Assembly (NCBI GenBank): GCA_041648735.1
Contig: JBAZOO010000009.1
Coordinates: 43,993 to 107,992, forward strand
Source of the DNA: JBAZOO01 sp041648735
GTDB lineage: Bacteria; Verrucomicrobiota; Lentisphaeria; Oligosphaerales; CAITYL01
DNA: 64,000 nt
Direction: 5' to 3'
The translations under genes and the position numbers were made by a program. Below the pieces are notes generated by a model that was given only the letters and a program-made list of their open reading frames with translations, was not told the origin of the DNA and did no database searches. Of the stretch, positions 18,976-27,073 are shown piece after piece (the stretch's first letter is position 1; each line of letters begins with the position of its first letter).

Positions 18976-19016
18976 GAACCACCCCTTCAACCGGAACCGC
19001 CCCGTTTGCGGCACAT

Positions 19017-19045
19017 AAAAAACCGTCCCCACACTCCAGGGACGG
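19017..19045 (-). terminator. Rho-independent terminator of the tRNA gene
   Basis: On the minus strand CCGTCCC (19045-19039), a nine-base loop, GGGACGG (19029-19023), then six T. It begins ten bases after the tRNA 3' end. Confidence 0.85.
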
Positions 19046-19054
19046 GCAAATGAA

Positions 19055-19130
19055 TGGTAGCGGGTGCCGGGCTCGAACCGGCGACACGTGGATTATGATT
19101 CCACTGCTCTACCAACTGAGCTAACCCGCC
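19055..19130 (-). tRNA. tRNA with CAU anticodon (elongator Met, or Ile2)
   Basis: 76 bases including an encoded CCA. Acceptor GGCGGGT pairs with ACCCGCT (the 1-72 pair is a G-U wobble), D arm GCTC/GAGC, anticodon stem GTGGA/TCCAC around loop ATCATAA, and T arm GCCGG-TTCGAGC-CCGGC. The anticodon stem lacks the three G-C pairs of initiator tRNA, so this is elongator Met or the Ile2 tRNA that TilS modifies. Sequence alone does not decide between them. Confidence 0.93.
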
Positions 19131-19242
19131 ACACAGGGGTGAAGCGGGGAAATGTAGCCGCATTTCCGCCCTTTGCAAGGGGGTGGAAGGCCGATTCCCA
19201 GCGCTGGAGAGTCTCCGCCTTTGGAAGCCATGCCGAAAACGT

Positions 19243-21759
19243 TCAGGCCACGGAGAGGGGGCGGCCGGCCGCCGCATCGCCGCGGGGCTGGATGGCCCAG
19301 TACGGGCCGTCCCGGCGTTCCGGGGGTGCGGCCAGGCGCCGCTCGGCCTGCCAGAACTGTTCCAGGATCTCTTCCCAGCTCGAATCCCGGGCGTTCGCCA
19401 GGGCGCGGACGGCCAAGTCGGCGTACAGGGTGCGGTCCTCGCAAAGCCGGCGCATGGCCGCGGCCAGTTCGCCGGGCCGGGCGATGTCCACCACCAGGCC
19501 AGACTGGTGCGCCCGGACAATCTCCGGGGGGCCGCCCCGGTCCGCCACGATGGCGGGGAGGCCGCTGGCCTGGGCCTCCAGCACGACATTGCCGAAGGTG
19601 TCGGTGGTGCTGGGGAAGACAAAGGCGTCGGCGCTGGCGTAGGCCGCCGACAGGGCCTCGCCGTGCAGGACGCCGGTGAAATGGATGCCCTCCGCCTGCC
19701 CGCGCTTGCGCAGCTCGGGCAGCAGCGGGCCGTCCCCCACCAAGGCGAGTTGCACCGGCTGCCGGGTCTGCCGCCGCAGTTCCTGGAAGGCGGCGAGCAG
19801 CGGCTCCAGGTTCTTTTCCGCCGACATGCGGCCCACGTAGAGGAAGAGGAAGCCGTCGCCGACCCCATGGCGGCGCCAGAAGCCGGGGTCGCGGTGCGCA
19901 GGGTTGAACACCTGCAAGTCAACCCCCCGCGGCATGACCAGCAGCCGCTCGGCCGCCAGTCCGTGCTCGGCCAGCAGTTGGCGATAATAGTCGCTGGGGA
20001 CGAAGACGGTGTCGAGCTGGCCGAAGAACCATTGCATGAACCGCCAGGTCAAGGCCTCCATGATTTCATCCTGGGTGAGGTGGCGCAGGTAGAGCGGGAA
20101 GTCGGTGTGGTAGATGCCGGTGACGCGCAGCCCCAGCAGCCGCCCGGCGAAGAACGCCGCCAGCCCGACCGGTCCGGGGGTGGAAATGATGATCTCGGCA
20201 TACTTTTCCTTCTCGAAGTGGCGGAGCATCTCCAGGAAGGGCGGGAAGGCCAGCGTCTGCTCCGCGTACTCGGGCAGCTTGAAGGAGCCGACCGGCCGGA
20301 AGTTGACCAGCGGCAGGTCACACTTCGGCGGCTTCTCCAGGCTGGTGACAATGGTCAGCTTGCGCCCCTTGGCCCGGGCGACCGCGCCCAGGGCCTGGAT
20401 CGTGCGGGCGACGCCATTGACGTCGGAAAAGGTGTCGGTGACCCACGCCTTCTTCTCGCTCGGCTTCAGCAGCGGCGCCGCGGCCGGGAAGCGGGTCGCC
20501 AACGCTTGCAGGAATGGTTCGTCCTGGTGCTGGGTCTTGAACGCCGCGAAATAGGGGGCGATGCCGAGGGCGACCGGGCCGAGGGCGGAGACCGCCTGGA
20601 TGCTCTCCAGCAGTTCGCCCCGCCGGAGATGGGCCGTCACCTTGTTCAGGAACACATAGCCGAGCTGCTGGCCGATCTGGCAGGCAAACTGGAAGGCGCG
20701 CTGGTCGCCGATGCTGGCGTCGGGATCGCCAGAGGCCGGCTTTTTCATCATCTCGGAGAATTCCTGGATCAGGATGGCTTCCAGGGCGTTGCGTGGCCCG
20801 TGGCGGCGGAAGAGGCGCCGGCCGACGTGGCGCAGGTTGTCACGCCAGGTGCGCGGGGCGCCGCCTTCGGCCAGCCGGCGCAGCAGGGTGCCCAGGGGGC
20901 TGAAGCCGGCGCGGTCGCCGGCCATGCGCCGCCGGTAGTATTGCCAGGCGATATGGTAGAGGCTGTGGGCGAGCTTGAGGCTGGAGCCGCAGCAGCCGGC
21001 CATTTCGTGCCGCCCCTCACGCAAGTGCCGCAGGAACTCCGCCACGGCGGGGGCGGGCGGCGTGATCGTGTGGGCGTCGGCCAGGTAGCAGCCGCTGTGG
21101 TCGTCGCTGCCGCCGGTGAACCGCTTCTGCCAGGAGCCGGGGGTCAGCGGGGCGATCCCGTGCTTGTCCGCCAGCTCCGCCAAGGTCGCCGCATCCAGGT
21201 TGCGCAGGATCACGTAGACCAGCTCGCCGGCGCGGGGATGGCGGGAGCCGTTGATCCCCTCGAAGGTGTCGAACAGCAGGAGCAGCTTCTCCACATGCTC
21301 GACCGTCAGCCGGCCATTGACCCGGAAGAAGGGATGGGCGATGGAATGGAAAATGCCCCGGGCCGCCAGATAGGCCCGCAGCTCGTAGATGTTCTCCCGG
21401 AGCTGGTTGATCTCGGCGAACTGCGGCTCGCTGATGCCGGCGACCAGGCAATGGATCTTGCAGCCGTCCTCGGGGAAATAAGTGGTGACCTCGGCGGAGA
21501 GGAAGGTGTCCGGGAACTCCGCGATCTCCAGGGCGCCGGCAATCGCATTGTGGTCGGCGAGGGTGACATACTGCATCCCCTTGGCCTTGCACCGCCGGTA
21601 CACCTCCCGCGGCTCCATGAAGCTTTCCGGAGCACCGATCCGGCGCAGGAACCACTCGCTGGGGTGGTCGGAATATTTGCTGTGGACGTGCAGGTCGCAC
21701 GTGCCGGGTGGCGGCGCGGCGGCGGCGGGTTCGATCCGGGGGCGGCGGCGGGATTCCAT
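19243..21759 (-). CDS. Fusion of a PHP phosphoesterase domain with a GT4 glycosyltransferase
   Basis: 838 residues. The N-terminal third is a PHP domain: DLHVHSKYSD (22-31), LADHN (68-72), HSIAHPF near 137 and GGSDDH near 215 supply the metal-binding His and Asp residues. A middle helical region (about 250-430) links to a GT4 glycosyltransferase beginning near KKAWVTDTFSDVNG (435-448), with MPRGVDL, LYVGRMSAEKNLEPLL and PSTTDTFGNVVLEAQASGLP, the nucleotide-sugar site with its EX7E-like region. It may build a glycan or glycolipid while hydrolysing a phosphate ester; neither substrate is known. Start at 21759 is preceded by GAGGAGACC. It stands alone, 324 bases from the next gene upstream. Confidence 0.85.
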   Translation of the reverse strand: MESRRRPRIEPAAAAPPPGTCDLHVHSKYSDHPSEWFLRRIGAPESFMEPREVYRRCKAKGMQYVTLADHNAIAGALEIAEFPDTFLSAEVTTYFPEDGCKIHCLVAGISEPQFAEINQLRENIYELRAYLAARGIFHSIAHPFFRVNGRLTVEHVEKLLLLFDTFEGINGSRHPRAGELVYVILRNLDAATLAELADKHGIAPLTPGSWQKRFTGGSDDHSGCYLADAHTITPPAPAVAEFLRHLREGRHEMAGCCGSSLKLAHSLYHIAWQYYRRRMAGDRAGFSPLGTLLRRLAEGGAPRTWRDNLRHVGRRLFRRHGPRNALEAILIQEFSEMMKKPASGDPDASIGDQRAFQFACQIGQQLGYVFLNKVTAHLRRGELLESIQAVSALGPVALGIAPYFAAFKTQHQDEPFLQALATRFPAAAPLLKPSEKKAWVTDTFSDVNGVARTIQALGAVARAKGRKLTIVTSLEKPPKCDLPLVNFRPVGSFKLPEYAEQTLAFPPFLEMLRHFEKEKYAEIIISTPGPVGLAAFFAGRLLGLRVTGIYHTDFPLYLRHLTQDEIMEALTWRFMQWFFGQLDTVFVPSDYYRQLLAEHGLAAERLLVMPRGVDLQVFNPAHRDPGFWRRHGVGDGFLFLYVGRMSAEKNLEPLLAAFQELRRQTRQPVQLALVGDGPLLPELRKRGQAEGIHFTGVLHGEALSAAYASADAFVFPSTTDTFGNVVLEAQASGLPAIVADRGGPPEIVRAHQSGLVVDIARPGELAAAMRRLCEDRTLYADLAVRALANARDSSWEEILEQFWQAERRLAAPPERRDGPYWAIQPRGDAAAGRPLSVA

Positions 21760-21810
21760 GCGGGTCTCCTCGGGAAAAGGCTTACGCTGCCACTTATCCT
21801 ACCCGCCAAC

Positions 21811-21847
21811 CATGAGCCGCCCATGAGCCGCCCATGAGCCGCCCATG
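21811..21847 (+). repeat. Tandem 11-bp repeat, three full units
   Basis: CATGAGCCGCC is repeated three times (21811, 21822, 21833) followed by CATG. It lies just upstream of the PHP-glycosyltransferase gene. The rest of the gap 21760-22083 holds the terminator at 22011-22060 and a twice-repeated TTCCGGCCAG; nothing else is evident. Confidence 0.7.
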
Positions 21848-22010
21848 CAATTCCGGTTAACCCGAATCCCGGACCCCCTCCCCCCCCCATTTCCGGCCAG
21901 AAATCCGCTTCCGGCCAGCTCAGCCGGAATTGTTCGCCATGAAGGCAGCCCCAAGGCTTGGCAACCCTGGGCTGGACCTGTCCGTCGCCGTCCCCGACAC
22001 GGGCACGGGC

Positions 22011-22060
22011 AAAAAAAAACGGCCGGCGCCCGCCTTCCCGAAGGAAAGGGGGCGCCGGCC
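22011..22060 (-). terminator. Strong terminator after the DUF6941-like gene
   Basis: On the minus strand an 11-base stem GGCCGGCGCCC/GGGCGCCGGCC closes an inner hairpin with a TTCG-type loop and is followed by nine T. Confidence 0.9.
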
Positions 22061-22083
22061 ATGGCCGCGGCGGCCAGGCCGGG

Positions 22084-22539
22084 TCAGGCCGGCGCGGCGG
22101 CGGGCGCTTCCGCCGCTGCCGGGGCGGGCTGCTGCTTGGGCAGGGTCAGGATCGCCAGCGGCCGGGTCATGACCTGTTCGTCATTGACATAGATGCTGAT
22201 CCACCAGACCCCCGGCTTCTCGAACTTCACCCCGCGGAAGCCGAACGCAAGCTGCACCACGCGGCTGGTGTCCGGGCAGTCCACCTCCCCCTTGGCGTCA
22301 AAGGCCACGGCGTCGCCATCCCCGTGCCGGCAGACCAGGCGGCAGTTCTTCTTGCCCGTGATGTTGGACAGCTCCACCACCACATGCATGACGGGGTGGA
22401 CGCAGGGGAACTGGGCGGCGTGCAGGCCGTCGAACAGGCCGATCAGGCTCTTCTTGCCGGTATGGCGGTCTTCGAGGATCGTGTCGCACACCAGCAGGGC
22501 CAACCCCTGCGGCGCATCCGGTTTGTTCGTCATGTCCAT
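22084..22539 (-). CDS. Small soluble protein resembling DUF6941 family
   Basis: 151 residues. A predicted beta-rich domain begins at residue 10 (ALLVCDTILEDRHTGKKSL) and contains IGLFDGLHAAQFPC and GVWWISIYVNDE, which fit my recollection of the DUF6941 family; function unknown. The last about 20 residues are Ala/Pro-rich and probably disordered. ATG 22539 has AAGGAAGG just upstream; ATG 22533 is an alternative. It is transcribed away from the phosphate-transport pair and ends in a strong terminator, so it is probably monocistronic. Confidence 0.6.
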   Translation of the reverse strand: MDMTNKPDAPQGLALLVCDTILEDRHTGKKSLIGLFDGLHAAQFPCVHPVMHVVVELSNITGKKNCRLVCRHGDGDAVAFDAKGEVDCPDTSRVVQLAFGFRGVKFEKPGVWWISIYVNDEQVMTRPLAILTLPKQQPAPAAAEAPAAAPA

Positions 22540-22794
22540 TGCCTTCCTTCTCCGGTATCGTGGAGGGTTTGCCCAGGGACGTCCGGTCCATGCCGGCCGC
22601 CTCGCCCACAACGTAATCGCTTCCCCGGCGGATGCGAACGGCCCCAAGCGCCTTGCGGAGTCCATGCAACCTTTCCCCCCGTCCCGGCGTCTTCATCTTG
22701 GCGATCCATGCCGCCCGCACGGCGCGCCCGGCCCAAAAAAACTTCGCCCGGACTCCGTGCCCTTCATGCCGTTGTGGTGACTGTGGAGCCCCCC

Positions 22795-23442
22795 ATGTTC
22801 CTCGCCTCGAAACGCAACGCGGAACTGCACGCCAACATCCGCCGCTACCTGGCCGCCGCCGGCGACACGGTCGGCCTGATGCTCGAGGGGCTGCGCCATT
22901 ACACCCAGCACGGGGTGGACGCCCACTTCGAAACCCTCGCCGCCCACAGCCACACCCGCGAGGCCGACGCCGACGCCGTCCGCCGCCAGATCAGCATTGA
23001 CCTCTTCGCCCATTCCCTGCTCCCCGACTCCCGCGAGGCGCTGCTGCTCCTCCTCGAACGGGTCGACCTCATCCCCAACCAGGCCAAGGACGTCCTCCGC
23101 ATGCTCCTCATCCAGGACATCCACATGCCCCCCTTCACCCACGGCGTCCTCCTCGAACTGGCCGAAACCGGCGACCAGGCCTTCCATCTGGTGGACGACG
23201 GCATCACCGACCTGCTCGGCCCCCGCCGCCAGATCGGCGAAACCACCCAAAAAATCGACGACGCGGAGCGGATCGGCGACCAGCTCGAACAGCTCCTCAT
23301 CGCCAAACTCTTCCGCGCCGACCTGCCCCTGGCGGAAAAAATCCTCGCCCGCGACGTCATCTACGCGACCGGCCACCTCTGCGACTTCGCCCAGGACGTC
23401 GGCATGTTCATCACCGTCATTTCCGTCTCCCGCCACGAATGA
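22795..23442 (+). CDS. DUF47 (PhoU-like) regulator of phosphate transport
   Basis: 215 residues, all helical, with the PhoU-like pattern of paired acidic motifs, such as READADAVRRQI near residue 61 and KIDDAERIGDQLEQ near 158, that bind metal clusters in this fold. DUF47 genes almost always sit beside PiT transporters and are thought to modulate them. Here the PiT gene follows 10 bases after the stop. ATG 22795 has GTGGAG about eight bases upstream. The frame upstream of it is antisense to the neighbouring gene. Confidence 0.88.
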   Translation: MFLASKRNAELHANIRRYLAAAGDTVGLMLEGLRHYTQHGVDAHFETLAAHSHTREADADAVRRQISIDLFAHSLLPDSREALLLLLERVDLIPNQAKDVLRMLLIQDIHMPPFTHGVLLELAETGDQAFHLVDDGITDLLGPRRQIGETTQKIDDAERIGDQLEQLLIAKLFRADLPLAEKILARDVIYATGHLCDFAQDVGMFITVISVSRHE

Positions 23443-23452
23443 GGCCCGGCAC

Positions 23453-24385
23453 ATGCTCGGCTGGATCAGCGGACTCTTCCTCGGCCTGAACCTGGGCGCC
23501 AACAACCTGGCGGCGGCCTTCGGCACCGCCGTGGCGGTGCGGATGGTCTCCTGGCGCCAGGCCGCCCTGCTCGCCGCCTTCTTCGTCCTCCTCGGCGCCG
23601 TGCTGGAGGGCGCCCCTGGCCTGGACACCATCGGCGGCCTGGGCACGGCGGATGCACGCGACCTCGCCACCGCCATGCTGGGCGCGGCGCTGGCCATCGC
23701 GGGCCTGACCGCGGCGGGGATGCCCGCCAGCACCTCCCACGCCGTCGCCGGCGCCCTCGCCGGCATCGCCCTGCTGCGGGGGACCCTCGACCCCACCCGG
23801 AGCGGGCTGATCCTCGCCGTCTGGCTGGCCACCCCTCTCCTGGCCGGCCTGCTGGCGCTGGCAATCGGCGCCGCCCTCCGCCCGCTTGTCCACCGCCGGC
23901 TCCCGTCAATCCTGGCGCAGGACCACCTGCTCCGCATCGGCCTCCTCGGCGCCGGCTGCTACGGCGCCTATGCCCTCGGCGCCAACAACGTGGCCAGCAT
24001 CGCCATCGCCTTCCTCCCCCGGGCGGGCACCACCCTGGCCTGCCTCCTCGGCGGCATCGCCATCGCCCTCGGCGCGCTGACCATCAGCCGCCGCGTGATC
24101 CTCACCGTCGGCCAGGGAATTGCCCGGCTGAGTTCCTTCGAGGCCTTCGTGGCCGTGCTCGCCGCCTCCGTCACCGCCCATCTCTGCGCCCAGCTCGGCG
24201 CCCCGGTCAGCGCCACCCACGCCATCGTCGGCGCCGTCTTCGGCGTCGGCCTGCGCCAAGGCACCCAGGCCGTGCATTGGCCGCGGACGGGCCGCATCTT
24301 CCTGACCTTCCTCCTCACCCCCCCCACCGCCGCCCTCCTCGCCATCGGGCTGCATCTGCTCGACCATCTGCAATATGTGCCGTGA
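23453..24385 (+). CDS. PiT-family inorganic phosphate transporter
   Basis: 310 residues and about ten membrane segments. The family's internal duplication is visible as two GANN motifs (LNLGANNLAAAFG near residue 12 and ALGANNVASIA near 175) and two Thr/Ser-His motifs (MPASTSHAVAG near 88 and APVSATHAIVGAVFG near 250). PiT proteins take up metal phosphate driven by ion gradients. The short spacing to the DUF47 gene marks a two-gene operon. Confidence 0.92.
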   Translation: MLGWISGLFLGLNLGANNLAAAFGTAVAVRMVSWRQAALLAAFFVLLGAVLEGAPGLDTIGGLGTADARDLATAMLGAALAIAGLTAAGMPASTSHAVAGALAGIALLRGTLDPTRSGLILAVWLATPLLAGLLALAIGAALRPLVHRRLPSILAQDHLLRIGLLGAGCYGAYALGANNVASIAIAFLPRAGTTLACLLGGIAIALGALTISRRVILTVGQGIARLSSFEAFVAVLAASVTAHLCAQLGAPVSATHAIVGAVFGVGLRQGTQAVHWPRTGRIFLTFLLTPPTAALLAIGLHLLDHLQYVP

Positions 24386-24411
24386 CGCCCCGCCCCGCCG
24401 GCAAACGCCGG

Positions 24412-24417
24412 TATATT
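24412..24417 (+). promoter_or_regulatory. Predicted -10 of ruvC, probably leaderless
   Basis: TATATT ends six bases before the ruvC ATG, so a transcript would start at or next to the start codon. No good -35 is seen at 16-18 bases, and no Shine-Dalgarno sequence fits. The same arrangement is seen at cimA. Confidence 0.35.
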
Positions 24418-24423
24418 GCGCCC

Positions 24424-24936
24424 ATGCCTCCCATCCGCATCCTCGGCCTCGACGTCTCCCTCCGCTGCACCGGCTATGGCCTGCTCGACCTGGACGGCCC
24501 GGCGCTGCGCGCCGTGGACTGCGGCCTGATCCGCACCCCCGCCAAGGCGCCCCTCAGCGAATGCCTGCGCCGGCTCGCCGGCGGCCTGCGCGAACTGCAG
24601 GAGAGCTACGCCCCCGACTGCGTCGCCATCGAAGGCGGCTTCTTCTTCAAGAACGCCAAGACCGCCACCATCCTCGGCATGGCCCGCGGCGCCGCCGTCG
24701 CCATCTTCGCCGAACGCCAGACCCCGGTCTACGAATACGCGCCCCGGCGGGTGAAACAGGCCGTCTGCGGCTACGGCGACGCCGGCAAGGCGCAAGTCGC
24801 CCTGCTCGTCGCCCAACGGCTGAAGATCCCCCTGGCCGACGTCAAGGATGATGCGAGCGACGCCCTGGCCGTGGCCATCTGCCATGTCCAAACCGCCACC
24901 TCCGTGCAAGGGCTGCTCCTGCCGGCGCCGCTCTGA
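24424..24936 (+). CDS. ruvC: Holliday junction resolvase RuvC
   Basis: Endonuclease cutting Holliday junctions in the RuvABC complex. 170 residues. The four acidic catalytic residues are in place: Asp10 (ILGLDVS), Glu70 (VAIEGGFF), Asp143 and Asp146 (KDDASDAL). ATG 24424 is the only sensible start. ruvA and ruvB are not in the window. The gene is convergent with leuA; a palindrome copy lies between them. Confidence 0.94.
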   Translation: MPPIRILGLDVSLRCTGYGLLDLDGPALRAVDCGLIRTPAKAPLSECLRRLAGGLRELQESYAPDCVAIEGGFFFKNAKTATILGMARGAAVAIFAERQTPVYEYAPRRVKQAVCGYGDAGKAQVALLVAQRLKIPLADVKDDASDALAVAICHVQTATSVQGLLLPAPL

Positions 24937-24944
24937 CCGCGGAA

Positions 24945-24957
24945 TGCGGAGTCCGCA
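24945..24957 (+). repeat. Dispersed 13-bp palindrome, copy 4 (intergenic)
   Basis: TGCGGAGTCCGCA between the convergent ruvC and leuA genes. There is no T-run beside it, so it is not an ordinary terminator. Confidence 0.7.
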
Positions 24958-24970
24958 CGGCCGCCGGCGC

Positions 24971-26650
24971 TCAGCGGGCCGCCAGCAGGCCGTTGACGGC
25001 AGAGATGATCGCCCGCACGGCGGCCTGGTCGATGTTGACGCCGATGCCGATGCCGTAGCAGGAATGCTTCCGGTCATCCACCAGCCGGACGAAGGTGATC
25101 GCCTCCGCGTCGGCCGTCTGGCCGATGGCATCCTCCTCGTATTCCTCCAGCGAGAAGGTGAAGGGCAACGGCAGTTGCGCCAGGGCGCGGACGAAGGCGG
25201 CGATGGGGCCGGGCGCGCTGGCGGTCAGCACCTGTGTCCGCCCCCCGTATTCCACATGCGCCTCCCCCTCGATCATGGTCGGATCCTCGGCGCCGGGGCG
25301 CGGCCAGTAGTTGACCAGCCGCACCGGCCCGTCCTGCCGCGAATAGGTGGCGCGGAAGATGTCGAACAGCTCGCGGGCCTCGACCTCCCGCGCCGCCCGG
25401 TCGGCGAACGCCTGGACGTGCTGGCTGAAGTCAACCAACAGCTTGCGCGGCAGCCGGATGCCAAATTCCTGCTCAAGCACGTAGGCGATCCCGCCCTTGC
25501 CCGACTGGCTGTTGATCCGGATGAACTTCTCGAAGCTCCGGCCAAGGTCGCGCGGATCGATGTGGAGGTAGGGGATCTTCCAGCCGCCGAAGTGCGCGGC
25601 GAGCTTCTCCGTGTTGGCCAGCCCCTTGTGGATCGCATCCTGGTGCGAACCGGAGAAGGCGGTGAAGACCAGTTCGCCGGCGTAGGGATGGCGGGGGCTG
25701 ACCGGCATGCTCGTCAACGCCGCCAGCTCGTCGCGGATCGCCTCGATCTGGGCGAAGCGGATGCCGGTGTCGATCCCCATGTATTGGAGGTTCAGGCAGA
25801 GGGTGACCAGGTCAACGTTGCCGCAGCGTTCGCCGTGGCCGAAGAGGGTGCCCTCGACGCGGTCGGCGCCGGCCAGGAGCGCCAGCTCGGTCGCGGCCAC
25901 GGCGCACCCCTGGTCGTTGTGCGCGTGGAGCGAGATGAGGCAGCGCCCGCGGTGCCGCTGCCGGCGGCTGAACTCCTCGATCCGGTCGGCATACTGGTTC
26001 GGCATGACCCGCTCGACGGTCATCGGCAAGTTGAGGATCACCTTCTCCGCCGGCGCCGGATTCCAGGTCTCGACCACGCGGTCGCAGAGGCTCACGGCGA
26101 AGTCCAGGTCGCTGTCGGTGAACTCCTCGGGGGAGAACTCGAGGCGGATGTCGCTGCCGGGAAGCGTCGCTTTCGCGTCCCGCACCATGGCGACGGCCGC
26201 CAAGGCCATCGCCGCCGTCTCCTCGGCCGTCTTGCCGAAGACGTAGCGCATGTGCAGCTCGCTGGTGGCGGTGTAGAGGTGGACCACCGCCCGGCGCACC
26301 CCCTGGAGCGCGGCCATCGTCTTCTGGATGAGATGCTCCCGGGCCTGGGTGAGCACGGAAATGGTCACGTCCGCCGGGATCAGCCCCCCCTCGATGAGGT
26401 CGCGGCAGAACTGGAAATCGTCCGCCGACGCTGAGGGGAAGCCGATCTCGATCTCCTTGAACCCGAGTTCGACGAGAAGCTGGAAATAGCGCTTCTTCTG
26501 GACCGGCGTCATCGGATTGGGGAGCGCCTGGTTGCCGTCGCGGAGATCAACGGCGCACCAGATGGGCGACTGGGCCAAGACCCGGTCGGGCCATTCCCGG
26601 CAGCGCATCGGCACGGGCGGCGGCAAGGCATAGCGGGGGGTGGAAGTCAT
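24971..26650 (-). CDS. leuA: 2-isopropylmalate synthase
   Basis: First committed step of leucine synthesis: acetyl-CoA plus 2-oxoisovalerate to 2-isopropylmalate. 559 residues. The HMGL-like barrel begins near residue 30 with AVDLRDGNQAL, and SLHAHNDQGCAVA near 241 gives the metal-binding His pair; the C-terminal allosteric LeuA domain starts near residue 420. DLRDGNQAL is typical of the long LeuA form. GAGGAA precedes ATG 26650. Upstream lie a leucine-rich leader peptide and an attenuator terminator, so expression is probably tuned by charged leucyl-tRNA. leuB, leuC and leuD are not adjacent. Confidence 0.95.
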   Translation of the reverse strand: MTSTPRYALPPPVPMRCREWPDRVLAQSPIWCAVDLRDGNQALPNPMTPVQKKRYFQLLVELGFKEIEIGFPSASADDFQFCRDLIEGGLIPADVTISVLTQAREHLIQKTMAALQGVRRAVVHLYTATSELHMRYVFGKTAEETAAMALAAVAMVRDAKATLPGSDIRLEFSPEEFTDSDLDFAVSLCDRVVETWNPAPAEKVILNLPMTVERVMPNQYADRIEEFSRRQRHRGRCLISLHAHNDQGCAVAATELALLAGADRVEGTLFGHGERCGNVDLVTLCLNLQYMGIDTGIRFAQIEAIRDELAALTSMPVSPRHPYAGELVFTAFSGSHQDAIHKGLANTEKLAAHFGGWKIPYLHIDPRDLGRSFEKFIRINSQSGKGGIAYVLEQEFGIRLPRKLLVDFSQHVQAFADRAAREVEARELFDIFRATYSRQDGPVRLVNYWPRPGAEDPTMIEGEAHVEYGGRTQVLTASAPGPIAAFVRALAQLPLPFTFSLEEYEEDAIGQTADAEAITFVRLVDDRKHSCYGIGIGVNIDQAAVRAIISAVNGLLAAR

Positions 26651-26689
26651 GGGATTCCTCGTCTGGATGGCTAGTGGAAGAGAAGATGC

Positions 26690-26729
26690 AAAAAAAACGC
26701 CCGCAACCTGGCGGGAGGCTGCGGGCGTT
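26690..26729 (-). terminator. Attenuator terminator upstream of leuA
   Basis: Minus strand: AACGCCCGCA (26729-26720) pairs with TGCGGGCGTT (26705-26696), ten base pairs, then a run of T. A competing antiterminator can form because TGCGGG inside the leader ORF (26779-26774) can pair with the same CCCGCA. A still earlier CAACC (26820-26816) can pair with GGTTG (26782-26778) and release the terminator. Confidence 0.8.
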
Positions 26730-26765
26730 TTCCTGAGTCAAGGTTCAACCGGCGACCAGCGCCGT

Positions 26766-26837
26766 TCAGGCAACCCGCAACCATCCCGCGCCCCGCAGGG
26801 CCAGGCTCAGCAGCAGGTTGGTAAGTCGTCCGTTCAT
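26766..26837 (-). CDS. Leucine-rich leader peptide of leuA (LeuL-type)
   Basis: 23 codons, beginning MNGRLTNLLLSLALRG. Seven residues are leucine, including three consecutive CTG codons at positions 8-10 and further CTG at 12 and 14. It ends in TGA 36 bases before the attenuator stem. Ribosome stalling at the leucine codons when leucyl-tRNA is scarce would leave the downstream antiterminator free, the classic mechanism of amino-acid operon attenuation. No strong Shine-Dalgarno is visible. An in-frame extension to 26999 exists but starts upstream of the predicted promoter, so it is not the expressed form. Confidence 0.75.
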   Translation of the reverse strand: MNGRLTNLLLSLALRGAGWLRVA

Positions 26838-26894
26838 GATTGGCTGAAGGTGTGACGGCCGGGCCGGAAGCAGCCCAAGCCGTGGGTCAGCCAT

Positions 26895-26923
26895 ACTGTA
26901 GGCCATCATCGCCCGGTTGCCAA
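26895..26923 (-). promoter_or_regulatory. Predicted promoter of the leuA leader
   Basis: Minus strand TTGGCA (26923-26918), 17 bases, TACAGT (26900-26895). Start of transcription near 26888 gives about 50 bases before the leader peptide. Confidence 0.5.
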
Positions 26924-26954
26924 GCCGGCGGCCGCAAAAGGTGGTTCCGTGGAC

Positions 26955-26982
26955 TTGCGGAAATGCATCTGGCATGTACAAT
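26955..26982 (+). promoter_or_regulatory. Predicted promoter of the esterase gene
   Basis: TTGCGG at 26955-26960, a 16-base spacer, TACAAT at 26977-26982. It points to the gene at 27074 and is back to back with the leuA promoter. Confidence 0.45.
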
Positions 26983-27073
26983 TCCCGTTTCAATCCCAAA
27001 TCCGCGGCGACAAATATGCCGGCGGAGTGGAAAACCGGACGCGAGTTCCAGGCAATCTGGAGTTGGAGCCAGC

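Noticed and set aside
26547..26741. 64-codon minus-strand ORF over the start of leuA
   Set aside because: Its body is the attenuator hairpin and the leuA N-terminus in another frame.
26855..26885. Possible SRP RNA (CCGGAAGCAGCCC on the plus strand)
   Set aside because: It resembles the SRP core by a few bases only, lacks the GGAAGG-AGCAG spacing, and lies in the leuA leader.
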